Source: Lycium barbarum
Lineage: Eukaryota; Streptophyta; Magnoliopsida; Solanales; Solanaceae
Direction of reading: 5' to 3'
Length of the DNA: 64,000 nt
Assembly: GCF_019175385.1 (NCBI RefSeq)
Contig: NC_083346.1
Location: 60,913,821 to 60,977,820 of the forward strand
Position numbers and translations under genes: made by a program. The notes under the pieces are model-generated. The model was not told where the DNA came from and searched no databases. It saw only the letters and a list, made by a program, of their open reading frames with translations. Shown here in pieces: positions 38,783 to 48,935 of the stretch (positions within the stretch are counted from its first letter, which is position 1; each line of letters begins with the position of its first letter).

Positions 38783-40600
38783 TCGGCAATGCTGGATTTC
38801 CCGTCCACTCTATAATTGGCTCTCCTGCGAAATGAAATCGGACTATCTTGCCCCTACAATCAACGTTAGCATAACAAGAAGCTCTCCAATCCATACCCAT
38901 AATAACATCAAACTCAGTCATATCTAACTCTATCAAATCTGCCTTGGTGCAACGACTATATATGATCACCGAACAATCTCTATATACTTGTCTTGCTATA
39001 ACAGAATCCCCTACTAGTGTAGCTACCTCAAATGGTTCTATCAATTCAGGTTTTATCCCAATTCTACTAGCAACAAATGGAGAGATATACGATAATGTGG
39101 AACCTGGGTCTATCAATGCATACACGTCTCGAGAGAAAACCGATAGCATACCTTTAACCACATTAGGTGACGCCTCCTGATCCGGTCTACTAGCCAAAGC
39201 ATATATGCGGTTCGGAGGACCACTAGAACTAGAAGCTCTGCCATGACCTCTACCACGGCCTGCTGGTACCTGGAAACCCTGCCCCATAGGGCGCATAGTT
39301 ACAGAAGAAGATGAACCAGCAACTGACCCAGTAGGCTTAGCTGCACCACCTGGATTACCCCCATAGGGACACTCTCTCATAATATGGCCTTGACGGCCAC
39401 AAGAAAAACAAGCACCAGCAGAGATACGGCACTCCCCAGAATGGGGTCTACCATACCGAGAACACCGAGGTAAGGGTGGCCTCGACTGACTCGAACCTCT
39501 GGGCACCTGCGAACCCAAAGCCCTGGAGATCTGACCGGCTCCTGAATACCCTGTACTATCAAATATCCTACCCGAGAACTGCGGAGGTGCACTCCGTGCG
39601 GGCTGAGAAGGATATTTATTATGCTGCTGCTGAGGCTTCCTACCTCGAAACTCACCAGAATAACCATCCGATCTAGCCCTCTGGGCTGGCCCCGGTCATG
39701 ATCTCTGTCGGGATGACGTCCTCTGTGCCGATTCTCCATCCCCTGTGCATACACCTGTACCCGAGCAATATCCATCCCTGGCTAGGAGGCCATTACCATA
39801 CAGCTATCAACCAAATAACGATCCAACCCCACCACATATCGATGCATCCTATTGGTCATATCAGCTACAATAGTGGGTGCATATCTGGCCAACGAATCAA
39901 ACTCAAGACTATAATCCCGAACACTCCTGCCATTTTGTCTCAGACGTAAGAATCTATCAACTCTGGCTCGCCGCATCTCTGGAGGCAGAATGTGTCCAAG
40001 GAAGGCCTCCACGAACTCATCCCATACTGCTGCAGGAGCAACCGCACCCCTAGACAGCTCCCACGACTAATACCAGTTGAAAACTACATCTCGCAGTCGA
40101 TACAAAGCTAACTCAACCGACTCAGTCTCAGAAGCCTTAATTAATCTCAGCGTACGCTGCATCTGCCGAACGAACTCCTGCGGGTCATCCTCAGGCTTCG
40201 ACCCGAAAAACTCTGGAAGGTTACAATTCAGAAAATCACGGGCTCTCAGACTCTCATGTCTATCTATCTGGTCAACCCCCAATCCTTGCCTGCGAGCCTG
40301 TCCTGCCACTAATCTGGTAAGTAACTAGACTGCATCCCTCAAAGCTCTATCCTCTGCCCCTGACTGAGGAGCTGAGGGCTCGGGTACTGGAAACTCGGGA
40401 GCTGGCGGTGGAGCCGCCCCCTGACCTGGAGCTGTCACTGTCCTGGGTTCCTCTGGAAGTGACGATATAGCAGAACTCGCGGACTGAAGTACAACCTCAG
40501 GTATAAACTGGGCACGATCCCTGGTAACTCTCTATGTCTGGCTAGTATTCCCTGCTATCGCTTTGCCCTTCTAGGCAGCTGTCGCTTTCTTCGGAGGCAT
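38783..40600 (-). pseudogene. RT7 gag and protease
   Basis: The start is the ATG at 40598-40600 (MPPKKATAA, then a TAG). The capsid domain lies at 39782-40309 (FFGSKPEDDPQEFVRQMQRT, SVELALYRLRDVVFNW, LPPEMRRARVDRFLRLRQ). The zinc knuckles are CSRYGRPHSGEC (one Cys is Tyr) and CFSCGRQGHIMREC (intact CX2CX4HX4C). Protease reads [15 protein letters not shown], then [19 protein letters not shown] 28-bp duplication replaces part of the protease-RT linker at 38690-38780. Several stops, mostly at CAG or TGG positions, inactivate it. Confidence 0.85.
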
Positions 40601-41319
40601 AGCTGTAAACATAATAGTCTGTTAGACAAAGATCATCCTAATAATATAGTGTCACGACCCAACTAGGGCCGCGACGGGTACCCGATACTTGTACCGAGCA
40701 CCCCCTTATCTATCATTTTACCTCTATTACTGAGTGGGCCGTATGAACTATACCATATCTTTTTTTTTTGCTACTCAACATTAACATTAGCAGCATGATT
40801 ATGAACATAGGTTAATAAACTTTGCTAGCATATTATACCGTGACTAACAAGAACCACAAAAGTACAAAACATCTGACCGTACATATCTGTCTACGTACCT
40901 CTAAACATAGTACACATATACATAGGAAGGGCCGAGTACTGCCGTGCCCGAACATATATACACAAAATAGTACCAAGGAACTGAGGCTCCGGAACAACTG
41001 GAGCGCTGCTACAATACTGCTGATGAAGCTCTTAGGAGTCAAGTCTGTCTACCTGCTGACCTACGCGGCATGGAACGCAGCGTCCACAAGAAGGGACGTC
41101 AGTACGAATAGTGTACCGAGTATGTAAAGCATGGAAGATAATACAAACAGAAACATAAGGTATGATTAACAATATCATGGGATCATAGGACATATAGTGC
41201 TACAAGAAAGTAACCTGTACATAAGAATACCCTTTTCGGGCTGGATACCATGCATGCTTGTCTTTCCCCTAAAAAAATATTTCTTTTTCATAAGCATAGA
41301 AAATAGAACTTATATCATA

Positions 41320-41440
41320 TCATGTCTTATCATACCATATCATATCGTATCATATCATATGAGATCTTGTCATATCATATCATGTCATAGCGTATCAGGT
41401 CATAGCGTATCATGTCATAGCATATCAGGTCATAGAATAG
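41320..41440. repeat. CATATCATGTCATAG-type imperfect tandem repeat
   Basis: Short units of 10-20 bases (CATATCATATC, GTCATAGCGTATCAG and similar) are repeated about ten times within the RT8 LTR. Confidence 0.75.
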
Positions 41441-41496
41441 CACCGATCAATGTCAGCTCGCCCACATAGCACCGAAATACATCGGCTCGCCCATAT

Positions 41497-41555
41497 ATCC
41501 CGCGTCCGGGCATCCCGCGTCCGGGCATCCCGCGTCCGGGCATCCCGCGTCCGGG
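41497..41555. repeat. 15-bp GC-rich tandem repeat, four units
   Basis: ATCCCGCGTCCGGGC occurs four times in a row, the last lacking its final base. Each unit contains the partial palindrome CCCGCGTCCGGG. It is far more GC-rich than its surroundings. It sits where RT3 and RT6 carry diverged CCCGG/GGCTCGG units. Confidence 0.95.
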
Positions 41556-42813
41556 ATGATAAACCAGCTGACCAGGTGGCAATGAAACATGTTTCCCTTC
41601 CCATGCCCATGTATCCCTTCCCCCTATCCCATGTTCATATACATATCTTATATACATATGTCATATAAGCATGCAAGAGAGCCCAAAGAAGAATCATGTA
41701 GCCATCGGAGTGACGTAAGGTCGGTGACCTCCGATTACATTATGGAACAATCGTGATCGCTTTGTCTCACCTTGAAGGAACAAGTATTTTAAGGCGAGAC
41801 TACCAACGGAGAATAGCATTAGAAGTAAACATAGAATGAAATCATTGGCATCATAGACGTCAATTCATGTTTTGAAATCCTTAGAAAATAGTGTCATAGC
41901 TAGGGAATAGAAATAAGGATCACGAACTAGTTTATCACTTTCATATTCACATTGAGTCCTGTGCTTAGAAATCTTAGTCATGGAATCATTCTGGGCATAC
42001 TTATCATAGGCATATTGTCTTTTCTAACATCATTGTTATCATTATCCTCATAGAAGTATTCTCGTTAGAATAGTTATAGTACTTGTCATTGATAACGGAA
42101 TAAGGATCAAAAGTTTCCTTTGGATTCAACTTCAAAGTAAGTCAAACGGAACAATAAGGAAAATCCGGGAACAATGGACCCACCTCAGGTCAAATGAGGC
42201 GGCATACCAAATTTACGTACATTACACTTCATGATGTCACTTGTGAGGGTTTTAAGGTGGTCGGGTCCTGTTTTTGCAAGTTTGAGGTGTTTAGGAGGTT
42301 TTTCCAACATTTCGCACACTTTCTAATTCAAATCTACTGAATGAAAAGGGGAAACTTTAGGTGCGGATTTCGGAGAATAGGGTTGTCCCCGAGGTTCATA
42401 TCCAACATATTACGTCTAAGACATGTCATAGAAGGAAGGGTGAAGCCTTACATACCTCTCTCCGCTCCTTATGCTATTCCAAATTAAAGTTGCAAATCCG
42501 CCAAAATCTACAAATTGGTCACATTTACCAAACTTTGATTAGAGCATTTAGAATTGGAATCTTAAGATAATACTTGGCTACCGAAATTTCGGCAGCACTT
42601 CCCCTGTAAATACACCATCCCCAAAATTCAACTTAACCAATTCTTAATCAACAACAATCCAGGAATTCAACCCAGCCAAACTATCAATATAATGTCAACA
42701 ACCATACTAACAATTTCCATATTCAATCTAAGATACATTATAAAAACTTAGTCAACTTACTACTTCCTTCAAACCTTCCAATTCCAATAAAAACAATAAC
42801 AACCTTATTGTTA

Positions 42814-45692
42814 TGTCCCGTGTTTTCGCATAATTGGAAATTTAGAAATAATTGTGACTTGTATGTTGTAAGGCAATATTTTGATTTTAGTTAATATGCC
42901 TATGTGTTTATGAAAATATTGGCGCGAAGATATCGGGGAAAGCTAAGGGCGAAAATGGAATTTCAGAAATTAGTTTCGGGAATTACAAAACGAGATTTCT
43001 AACGAATTGGGCTCAACAAAAACTAATGAAAATTGAGGCCCAAAACTATAGGGGTGGCCGGCCAAGAGGCCATGGCCCAACCCACTTATTGATCATGTGA
43101 TGGTCATGTGATTAACTTAAGGGAGCAATATTATAAGTTCATGATAATCCATAGAAGCTTCATGAATCCAAAAAAAAAAAAAGAGCAATCACCAAACAAG
43201 CTTCGGCCGAACCCCTCTTCAAGAACAAAAAAAAAATTCCAAGTTTTGATTCTAATCTTAAAATCTTGTTCTTCTCATATTCGTAATATATTCAAGACGT
43301 TCTTCGACGTGATATAATTGGTTTGGCACAAGAGCGACGTTTGTGGCGGGTCGAAACTTGAAGGAAAAGATGAGAATTCTTCTTCTTTTGTGTTATGGAA
43401 CAAGTATGAATATTATAAGGATTTGAAATAGACGAGAATTACGTAGTTTTGGTATGTATGTGTGAAGTCGTGGGTGTGTGTGATGAAGTTGGCCGTGAGC
43501 CATGACATAGTCAAGGGAAAGTGAATTAAATTCTATTTAGTTCGTTAGTTGCGTCGTTGTGGCATTTGTGACGTAAACTAAGGTTTAATGACTTAAGTCG
43601 ACGTTGAAGTTGCATGTATGTCGTTATGGGAAATTATGTGTTTTAATAAAGTTATTATGTAATCTTGCTAGTAAAGGGCTAAAGTGAGAAGTAATGTTGT
43701 TGCTAATGAATTTGGATGAAAACAATGCGAGTTGGTAGGTTTGTCGCATTTGTTGAAGTTTCGGATAGAATATGGAAATTGGCGGCATACTTGAATCCAT
43801 GTATATTGCTTGGGACGCTATTGAAATACGTTTGAATAACCTTGAATGAGTAAATGAATATGATAATGTTGATATTAGTTTGATATTGTGGAGTTTGAAT
43901 GGAAGTTGTCGCCTTAGGTAGAAAGGAAGAATATTGATGTTGGAACCTATTTTGTTGTGATTCTTGATTCATTTGGTATTGTTGGGTTGTTGTTGTTGAG
44001 ATATTGAGCCGAGCTAAGCCTCCGGGATGTTATATGTATAGGGGAAGTGCTGCTGAAATTTAGGTAGACAAATATAAAGTTAAATGAATTCTTGAAGTCT
44101 TGAAATTCCTAATTGGTAACTTTGACCATTTGTAGATTCTGAGCGAAACGGGATTTGAGTTTTGACGGGCGTAAGACGCTTATAAGGTATGTAAGGCTAC
44201 CCATTCCTTCTTTTGGCATGTCTTAGGTATACTAGGTCGATATTGGAGCCCCGAGGGCAATTCTATTCATGGAAATCCGAATTTGAAATTGAGTACTATT
44301 CATTCAATTGAATTGAGCTATAAAATCCATATTTTGTCAAAAAGTAATCAAAGGTCCGAGATTTATGCAAATGTAATCGAATCGCTTTGAAACTTCCATG
44401 TATGATTCCGTAGACCCCGAATGCCCGTAATTCATGTCCGCCACCTCGACTTGACCCGAGGTGGGCCCGCTAACCCCGAGATTCCTTTGATTACTCTATT
44501 AGGCTCATTTTTGTATAACGTCGGCAAAGAATCTTTGTTTATGAATTTGGCTATCGTAAAATAATATTTTGATTGCCATGATATTCTAAATCATATTTTG
44601 TGCTATAAATATCATTTTGGAAATACTATTGTGAAATGAGCCCCGTATTGACCGTTAAATTAACATATGATTTTATTAAGTTTCAAAAGGTGTTTTAATA
44701 TATAAATTGCATTGTTTGCTCACGACTCTGCTCGTGCCCTTATTATGACTTCGTTCACCGGTTCCCGGGCCGGCTATGGTTCGTGCGCGCTATGATAAAT
44801 TCGGCCGTATGCTGTGTTACGGTTCCCGAGACCTCGCCATAGGGCCGGGTTCCGTCTGGAGTTATGCTGTGATATGGCTGGTGATATGTTATGATGATAT
44901 GTGTATTCGGGGAGGTACGGAGATTTGAACCTTCTGGTGTTATGCTGTGTGTGGCACCAGCGTCGGAGTGGTGACCACGTTCCTGAGCTTTTGCATGATT
45001 TTATCTGCATTATGTATATATGTTTTCAGTACAGATTTTGATATACCGTTCAGTATTCCCCTTTTGTATCCTATTTGTGTTCAGTTGTGGCTTATATTTC
45101 TGTACTCTATGCTTTACATACTCAGTACATCTTTCGTACTGACCCCCTTTCTTCGGGGGCTGCGTTTCATGCCCGCAGGTACAGACGCCGGTGATCCCAC
45201 ACTGTAGGCTCTACTTTCTGTTATTTCAGAGTGCTCCCCTTTTGATCCGGAGTCCACTTTTGGTACATACATCTTTTGCTATGTACATATTTCTGTATAT
45301 CTGACTATTTGGGTACGGCAGGGCCCTGTCCCGTCGTATGTCTTTGTCTTGATGTATAGAGGCCTGTAGTCATATATGTGGGTCGAGGGTCCTATGTGTG
45401 TCTGTTTTGGCTACGATCTGTTTCTTAATGCGGTCCGTCCGTTATGGTGGCCAAGATGGCCCTTATGTTTATATTTGTACATATGTCCGGCGATGTGCAT
45501 TCCGCCGCTCCCTTCTGTTTGGATATGATATTTTGGTACGCGTGACCGCTTAAGACGAGTTTTGATTTAAATTATGTTTAAAATGGCTATTATGAAATTT
45601 GAGCTAAGTTTGGGTTTGATAACTGGATACCTGAATCGGTCTGGGTGCCCAAGTAGGGTGCCAGTCGCGGCCCACGGGGCTGGGTCGTGACA
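42814..45692 (+). repeat. RT9 5' LTR (about 2.88 kb)
   Basis: It begins TGTCCCGTG and ends GGGGCTGGGTCGTGACA. The double-hairpin block is at 45113-45180, and its second stem is CCCCC/GGGGG. The GC palindrome is at about 45317-45333, followed by GAGGCCTGTAGTCATATATG. U3 is AT-rich and has an A-run at 43169-43181. No gene is seen in it. Confidence 0.88.
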
Positions 45693-45696
45693 AAAG

Positions 45697-45708
45697 TTGT
45701 ATCAGAGC
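45697..45708 (+). other. RT9 primer binding site (variant)
   Basis: TTGTATCAGAGC has one mismatch to the Met-type site. It is four bases after the LTR end. Confidence 0.85.
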
Positions 45709-45896
45709 GGTTTGTCCTCGGAATGTCTACAGGCCGTGTCTCGTAGAGTCTTGTTGATCGGTGTGTTGTGCACCACATCTATAAACAGAAGGCTACAGGG
45801 CATTTAGGGTGTTACTTTTCTTTGAAATCTTAGATCGTGCGTTAGAGCTGTGCTATTAGGATGATTCTGATCTGATTTGATATTATGTTTGCAGTG

Positions 45897-47651
45897 ATGC
45901 CTCCGAAGAAGGCAACGGCGGCCCAGAAGGGCAAGGCAGGGATAGCAGGGACCAGTCAGGCACAACGAGTTACTCGGGCTCGTGTTTATGATTTGCCCGA
46001 GGTTGTGCCCCATTCAGAGGGATCCGCTACACCACCACCGGCGGAGCCTCGAGCAGGTCCATCAGTAGCTCCAGGGACCCGAGTACCCGTACCCGAGCCT
46101 CCAGCTCCTCAGCCAGGGGCGGAGGACAGGACGCTGAGAGAAGCTGTGCAGTTATTGACCACTCTGGTAGCCGGGCAGGCTCGCAGACGCGGGCGGAGAG
46201 ATGACAATGATAATAACAGGCATGATAGCCTGAGGGTTGGCGAGTTTCTATTATGTGGCCCCCCAGAGTTTTTCGGGTCTAAGCCCGACGAGGACCCCCA
46301 CGACTTTATTCGGGGGATGCGGCGCTCATTAGATTTGGTCAGGGCTTCAGAGACCGAGTCTGTCGAGTTGGCCGCGCACAGATTGCGGGAAGTTGCTGCT
46401 AATTGGTACGAGTCCTGGGAGCTATCCAGAGGTGAGGGTGCTTCCCCAGCTACTTGGGACGAGTTCATGGCTGCATTTACCCGCCACTTTTTGCCCCCAG
46501 AGTTACGGCGGGCGCGGGTTGACTGATTTTTGCATCTGCAGCAGAGGGGTCGGAGCATTCGTGAGTATAATATGGAGGGGTTGACTGATTCTTTGGCCCG
46601 GTATGCACCTGCCATAGTAGCAGATATGGCCGATCGGATGCACAGATACGTGATGGGGTTAGACCGCTACTTGATTGATGGTTGTATGGCAGTGGCATTG
46701 CAGACAGACATGGATATCGCTCGACTGCAGGCTTATGCTCTGGGTATGGAGGACCGACACAGGGCCGATTATTCCATTAGAGATCGGGATAGGAGGCCGC
46801 CCAAGAGGGCCAGGTCTGCAGGATATTCTGGAGATTCTCGAGGTGGACAGCCTCAGCAGCAGCAGTCAGGCAGATATTTTCCTCCGTCAGGCCGGCGTAC
46901 GCAGTCAGCCGGCAGGAGATTTGACAGTGCAGGACAGTCTGGGGCCGGTCAGAGTTCCAGAGCGTCAGGTTCACAGGTAGCCAGAGGTCCCAGCCAGCCC
47001 GGACCACCCAGGCCCCGTTGTTCTCATTGCAGGAAATCACATCCCGGGGAGTGCTATCGAGTTACCGGAGCCTGTTTTTCATGCGGTGGTCAGGGCCATA
47101 TTATGCGAGATTATCCATTGGCGAGCGGTTCCGGTAGTGTAGCTCAGCCGACGGGATCAGCCGCTGGTTCATCATCTGCTCCATCAGTTGCGCGCCCTAC
47201 GGGGCGAGGTATGCCGGCACCGGCGGGACGCGGTCGAGGCCGTGGCAGTGCTTTGGGTTCTAGCGGTCCCTCGAACCGCATATACGCATTGGCCAGCCGC
47301 CAGGATCAGGAGGCTTCGCCGAATGTCGTCACAGGTACATTATTGGTTTTCTCCCGATCTGTATATGCACTGATTGATCCTGGTTCTACTTTATCATATA
47401 TTTCCCCGCTCGTTGCTAGTAAAATTGGGATAGTGTCTGAGCCTATAGAGCCATTTGAAGTAGCTACACCGGTTGGGGACTGTATTATAGCGAGACAGGT
47501 ATACAGGGATTGTTCTGTGACTATATATGATCGCTGCACTAAAGCTGATTTGGTAGAATTAGATATGCTGGAATTCGATGTCATTATGGGCATGGACTGG
47601 TTAGCTTCCTGTTATGCTAATGTTGACTGCCAGAAAAAGGTAGTCCGTTTT
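45897..47651 (+). pseudogene. RT9 gag and protease, two stops
   Basis: The start ATG at 45897 gives MPPKKATAAQKGK, the start shared with RT7. The capsid domain reads FFGSKPDEDPHDFIRGMRRS, SVELAAHRLREVAANW, LPPELRRARVD, and is then broken by TGA at 46524-46526 (CGA in relatives). After the stop the frame continues to 47654. The first knuckle is CSHCRKSHPGEC. The second, CFSCGGQGHIMRDY, has its last Cys replaced by Tyr (G to A), which should weaken zinc binding. Protease has [15 protein letters not shown] and [22 protein letters not shown] at 47652-47654 ends this part. Confidence 0.88.
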
Positions 47652-48305
47652 TAGTTTCCGGGGGATCCAGTTATAGAGTGGTTCGGGTCTACAGCATCGC
47701 CGAGGGGTAAGTTTATTTCGTACCTCAAGGCTAAGAAGATGATTCAGAAAGGTTATATCTATCATTTGGTTCGGGTGCACGATACTACAGCCGAGACACC
47801 TACTCTTCATTCTGTTCCGGTTGTTAATGAATTCCCAGATGTGTTTCCAGATGAGCTTCCGGGTCTTTCGCCTGAACGGGAGATAGATTTCACTATAGAG
47901 TTGTTGCCGGATACGCAGCCTATATCTATTCCTCCGTATAGAATGGCACCGGCTGAATTGAAGGAATTGAAAGAGCAGCTGAAAGATCTGTTGGATAAAG
48001 GCTTTATCAGACCCAGCACATCACCCTGGGGAGCGCCGGTATTATTTGTAAGAAAGAAAGATGGGTCACTGCGAATGTGTATTGATTATCGGCAATTAAA
48101 TAAGGTGACTATAAAGAATAAATATCCCCTCCCCCGGATTGATGATTTGTTTGATCAGTTGCAGGGTTCCAAAAAATTTTCAAAGATAGATTTGTGCTCG
48201 GGTTATCATCAGGTGCGAGTGCGAGAATCAGATATCCCGAAGACTACTTTCAGGACCCGGTACGGGCATTATGAATTTAGAGTGATGTCTTTCGGGCTGA
48301 CTAAT
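47652..48305 (+). pseudogene. RT9 RT N-terminal part, cut by RT10
   Basis: After the TAG the frame stays open through the linker [20 protein letters not shown] and the RT fingers/palm: [54 protein letters not shown] and VMSFGLTN. It stops before the catalytic FIDD motif, because the RT10 LTR begins there. The continuation is expected beyond the right edge of the window. Confidence 0.9.
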
Positions 48306-48524
48306 TGTTACACCTCGGAAAAATCTTCCGTTGGTATGCAAGTGAATGAACTAGCGAAATACGAGTATCGGGTTAATGATGACTTAAGGGCATTTTGGGA
48401 AAGAGTTATAACGTCCCTTAGATTAGTATTGAAGTGTTAAACAAGTGTTAAGAAGGTTCCATGAGGATCGGAGATCAAACGAAGTGGCGAAACTAAGTTC
48501 AGTGACTGATGAGTTCTACGGCTC

Positions 48525-48852
48525 ATTATACGGACCGTAAAATGTTATACGGACCGTATAGTGGACCGTAAAACCATCACAGTGAAGGTTGGTTGCTGGT
48601 GGAATTTTACGGTCAGTTATACGGACCGTATAAAATTTATACGGACCGTATAACGAACCGTCGAATGGTCACAGTGAAAGGTTGCTCACTAGTAACGTTT
48701 TACGGTCAGTTATACGGACCGTAAAACTGTTTTACGGACCGTATAACGGACCGTCAAGTAGTCACAGTGAAGGGGTGTTGGGCAGACCCATTTCACGGTC
48801 TATTATACGGACCGTATAACCATTATACGGACCGTATAATGGACCGTATAAT
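48525..48852. repeat. Palindrome minisatellite in U3 (four units of about 90 bp)
   Basis: Eight copies of TACGGACCGTA lie in four pairs, each pair about 17 bases apart. Each pair is accompanied by a half site (GGACCGT or GAACCGT), and CACAGTGAAGG separates the units. Identical arrays lie at 56223-56550 and from 63920 in the other LTR copies. Confidence 0.92.
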
Positions 48853-48874
48853 GGAACCCGACAGTTCGGTGATG

Positions 48875-48935
48875 ATTTAATAAATAAAGACCAAGTTCAT
48901 GAAAATCATTTCCACATTTCCTCTCTCTCTCTAAA
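48875..48935 (+). promoter_or_regulatory. RT10 LTR core promoter candidate
   Basis: TTAATAAATAAA (48877-48888), just after the palindrome array, is a loose TATA-like element. A CT-repeat (48921-48932) follows, like the pyrimidine patches near plant transcription starts. No experimental start can be inferred. Confidence 0.35.

Larger units (their letters stand above)
32271..40649 (-). mobile_element. RT7: minus-strand Gypsy element nested in RT5
   Basis: The 3' LTR (32271-35619), an extended polypurine tract, pol and gag are read leftwards. The element ends in the window inside its gag leader at 40649, where the RT8 LTR has inserted, so its PBS and 5' LTR must lie beyond. RT5 pol flanks it on the left, with TAAAC (32266-32270) as the expected target site. 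The coding region has several stops and shifts but keeps long readable segments. Confidence 0.88.
40650..42813 (-). repeat. RT8: minus-strand LTR, interrupted by RT9
   Basis: It starts TGTCACGACCCAACTAGGGCC on the plus strand, inside the RT7 leader. The candidate target site is TATAG (40645-40649). The double-hairpin block is at 41051-41129, with tandem repeats after it. The LTR has not ended when RT9 begins at 42814, so its 5' end and any internal region lie beyond RT9, outside the window. Confidence 0.75.
42814..48305 (+). mobile_element. RT9: plus-strand Gypsy element nested in RT8, cut by RT10
   Basis: The 5' LTR (42814-45692), primer site, gag, protease and the first part of RT are present. 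RT10 begins at 48306, in the RT codons for SFGLTN. The candidate target site on the left is TGTTA (42809-42813). The rest of RT9 should lie right of the window. It has only a few stops, so it is younger than RT5 or RT7 by appearance. Confidence 0.88.

Noticed and set aside
41497..41555. Regular short repeats that might suggest a CRISPR array
   Set aside because: Units are directly adjacent with no unique spacers, and the context is a plant LTR.
46109..46615. Minus-strand 168-codon frame
   Set aside because: Antisense shadow of RT9 gag, which has the capsid domain on the other strand.
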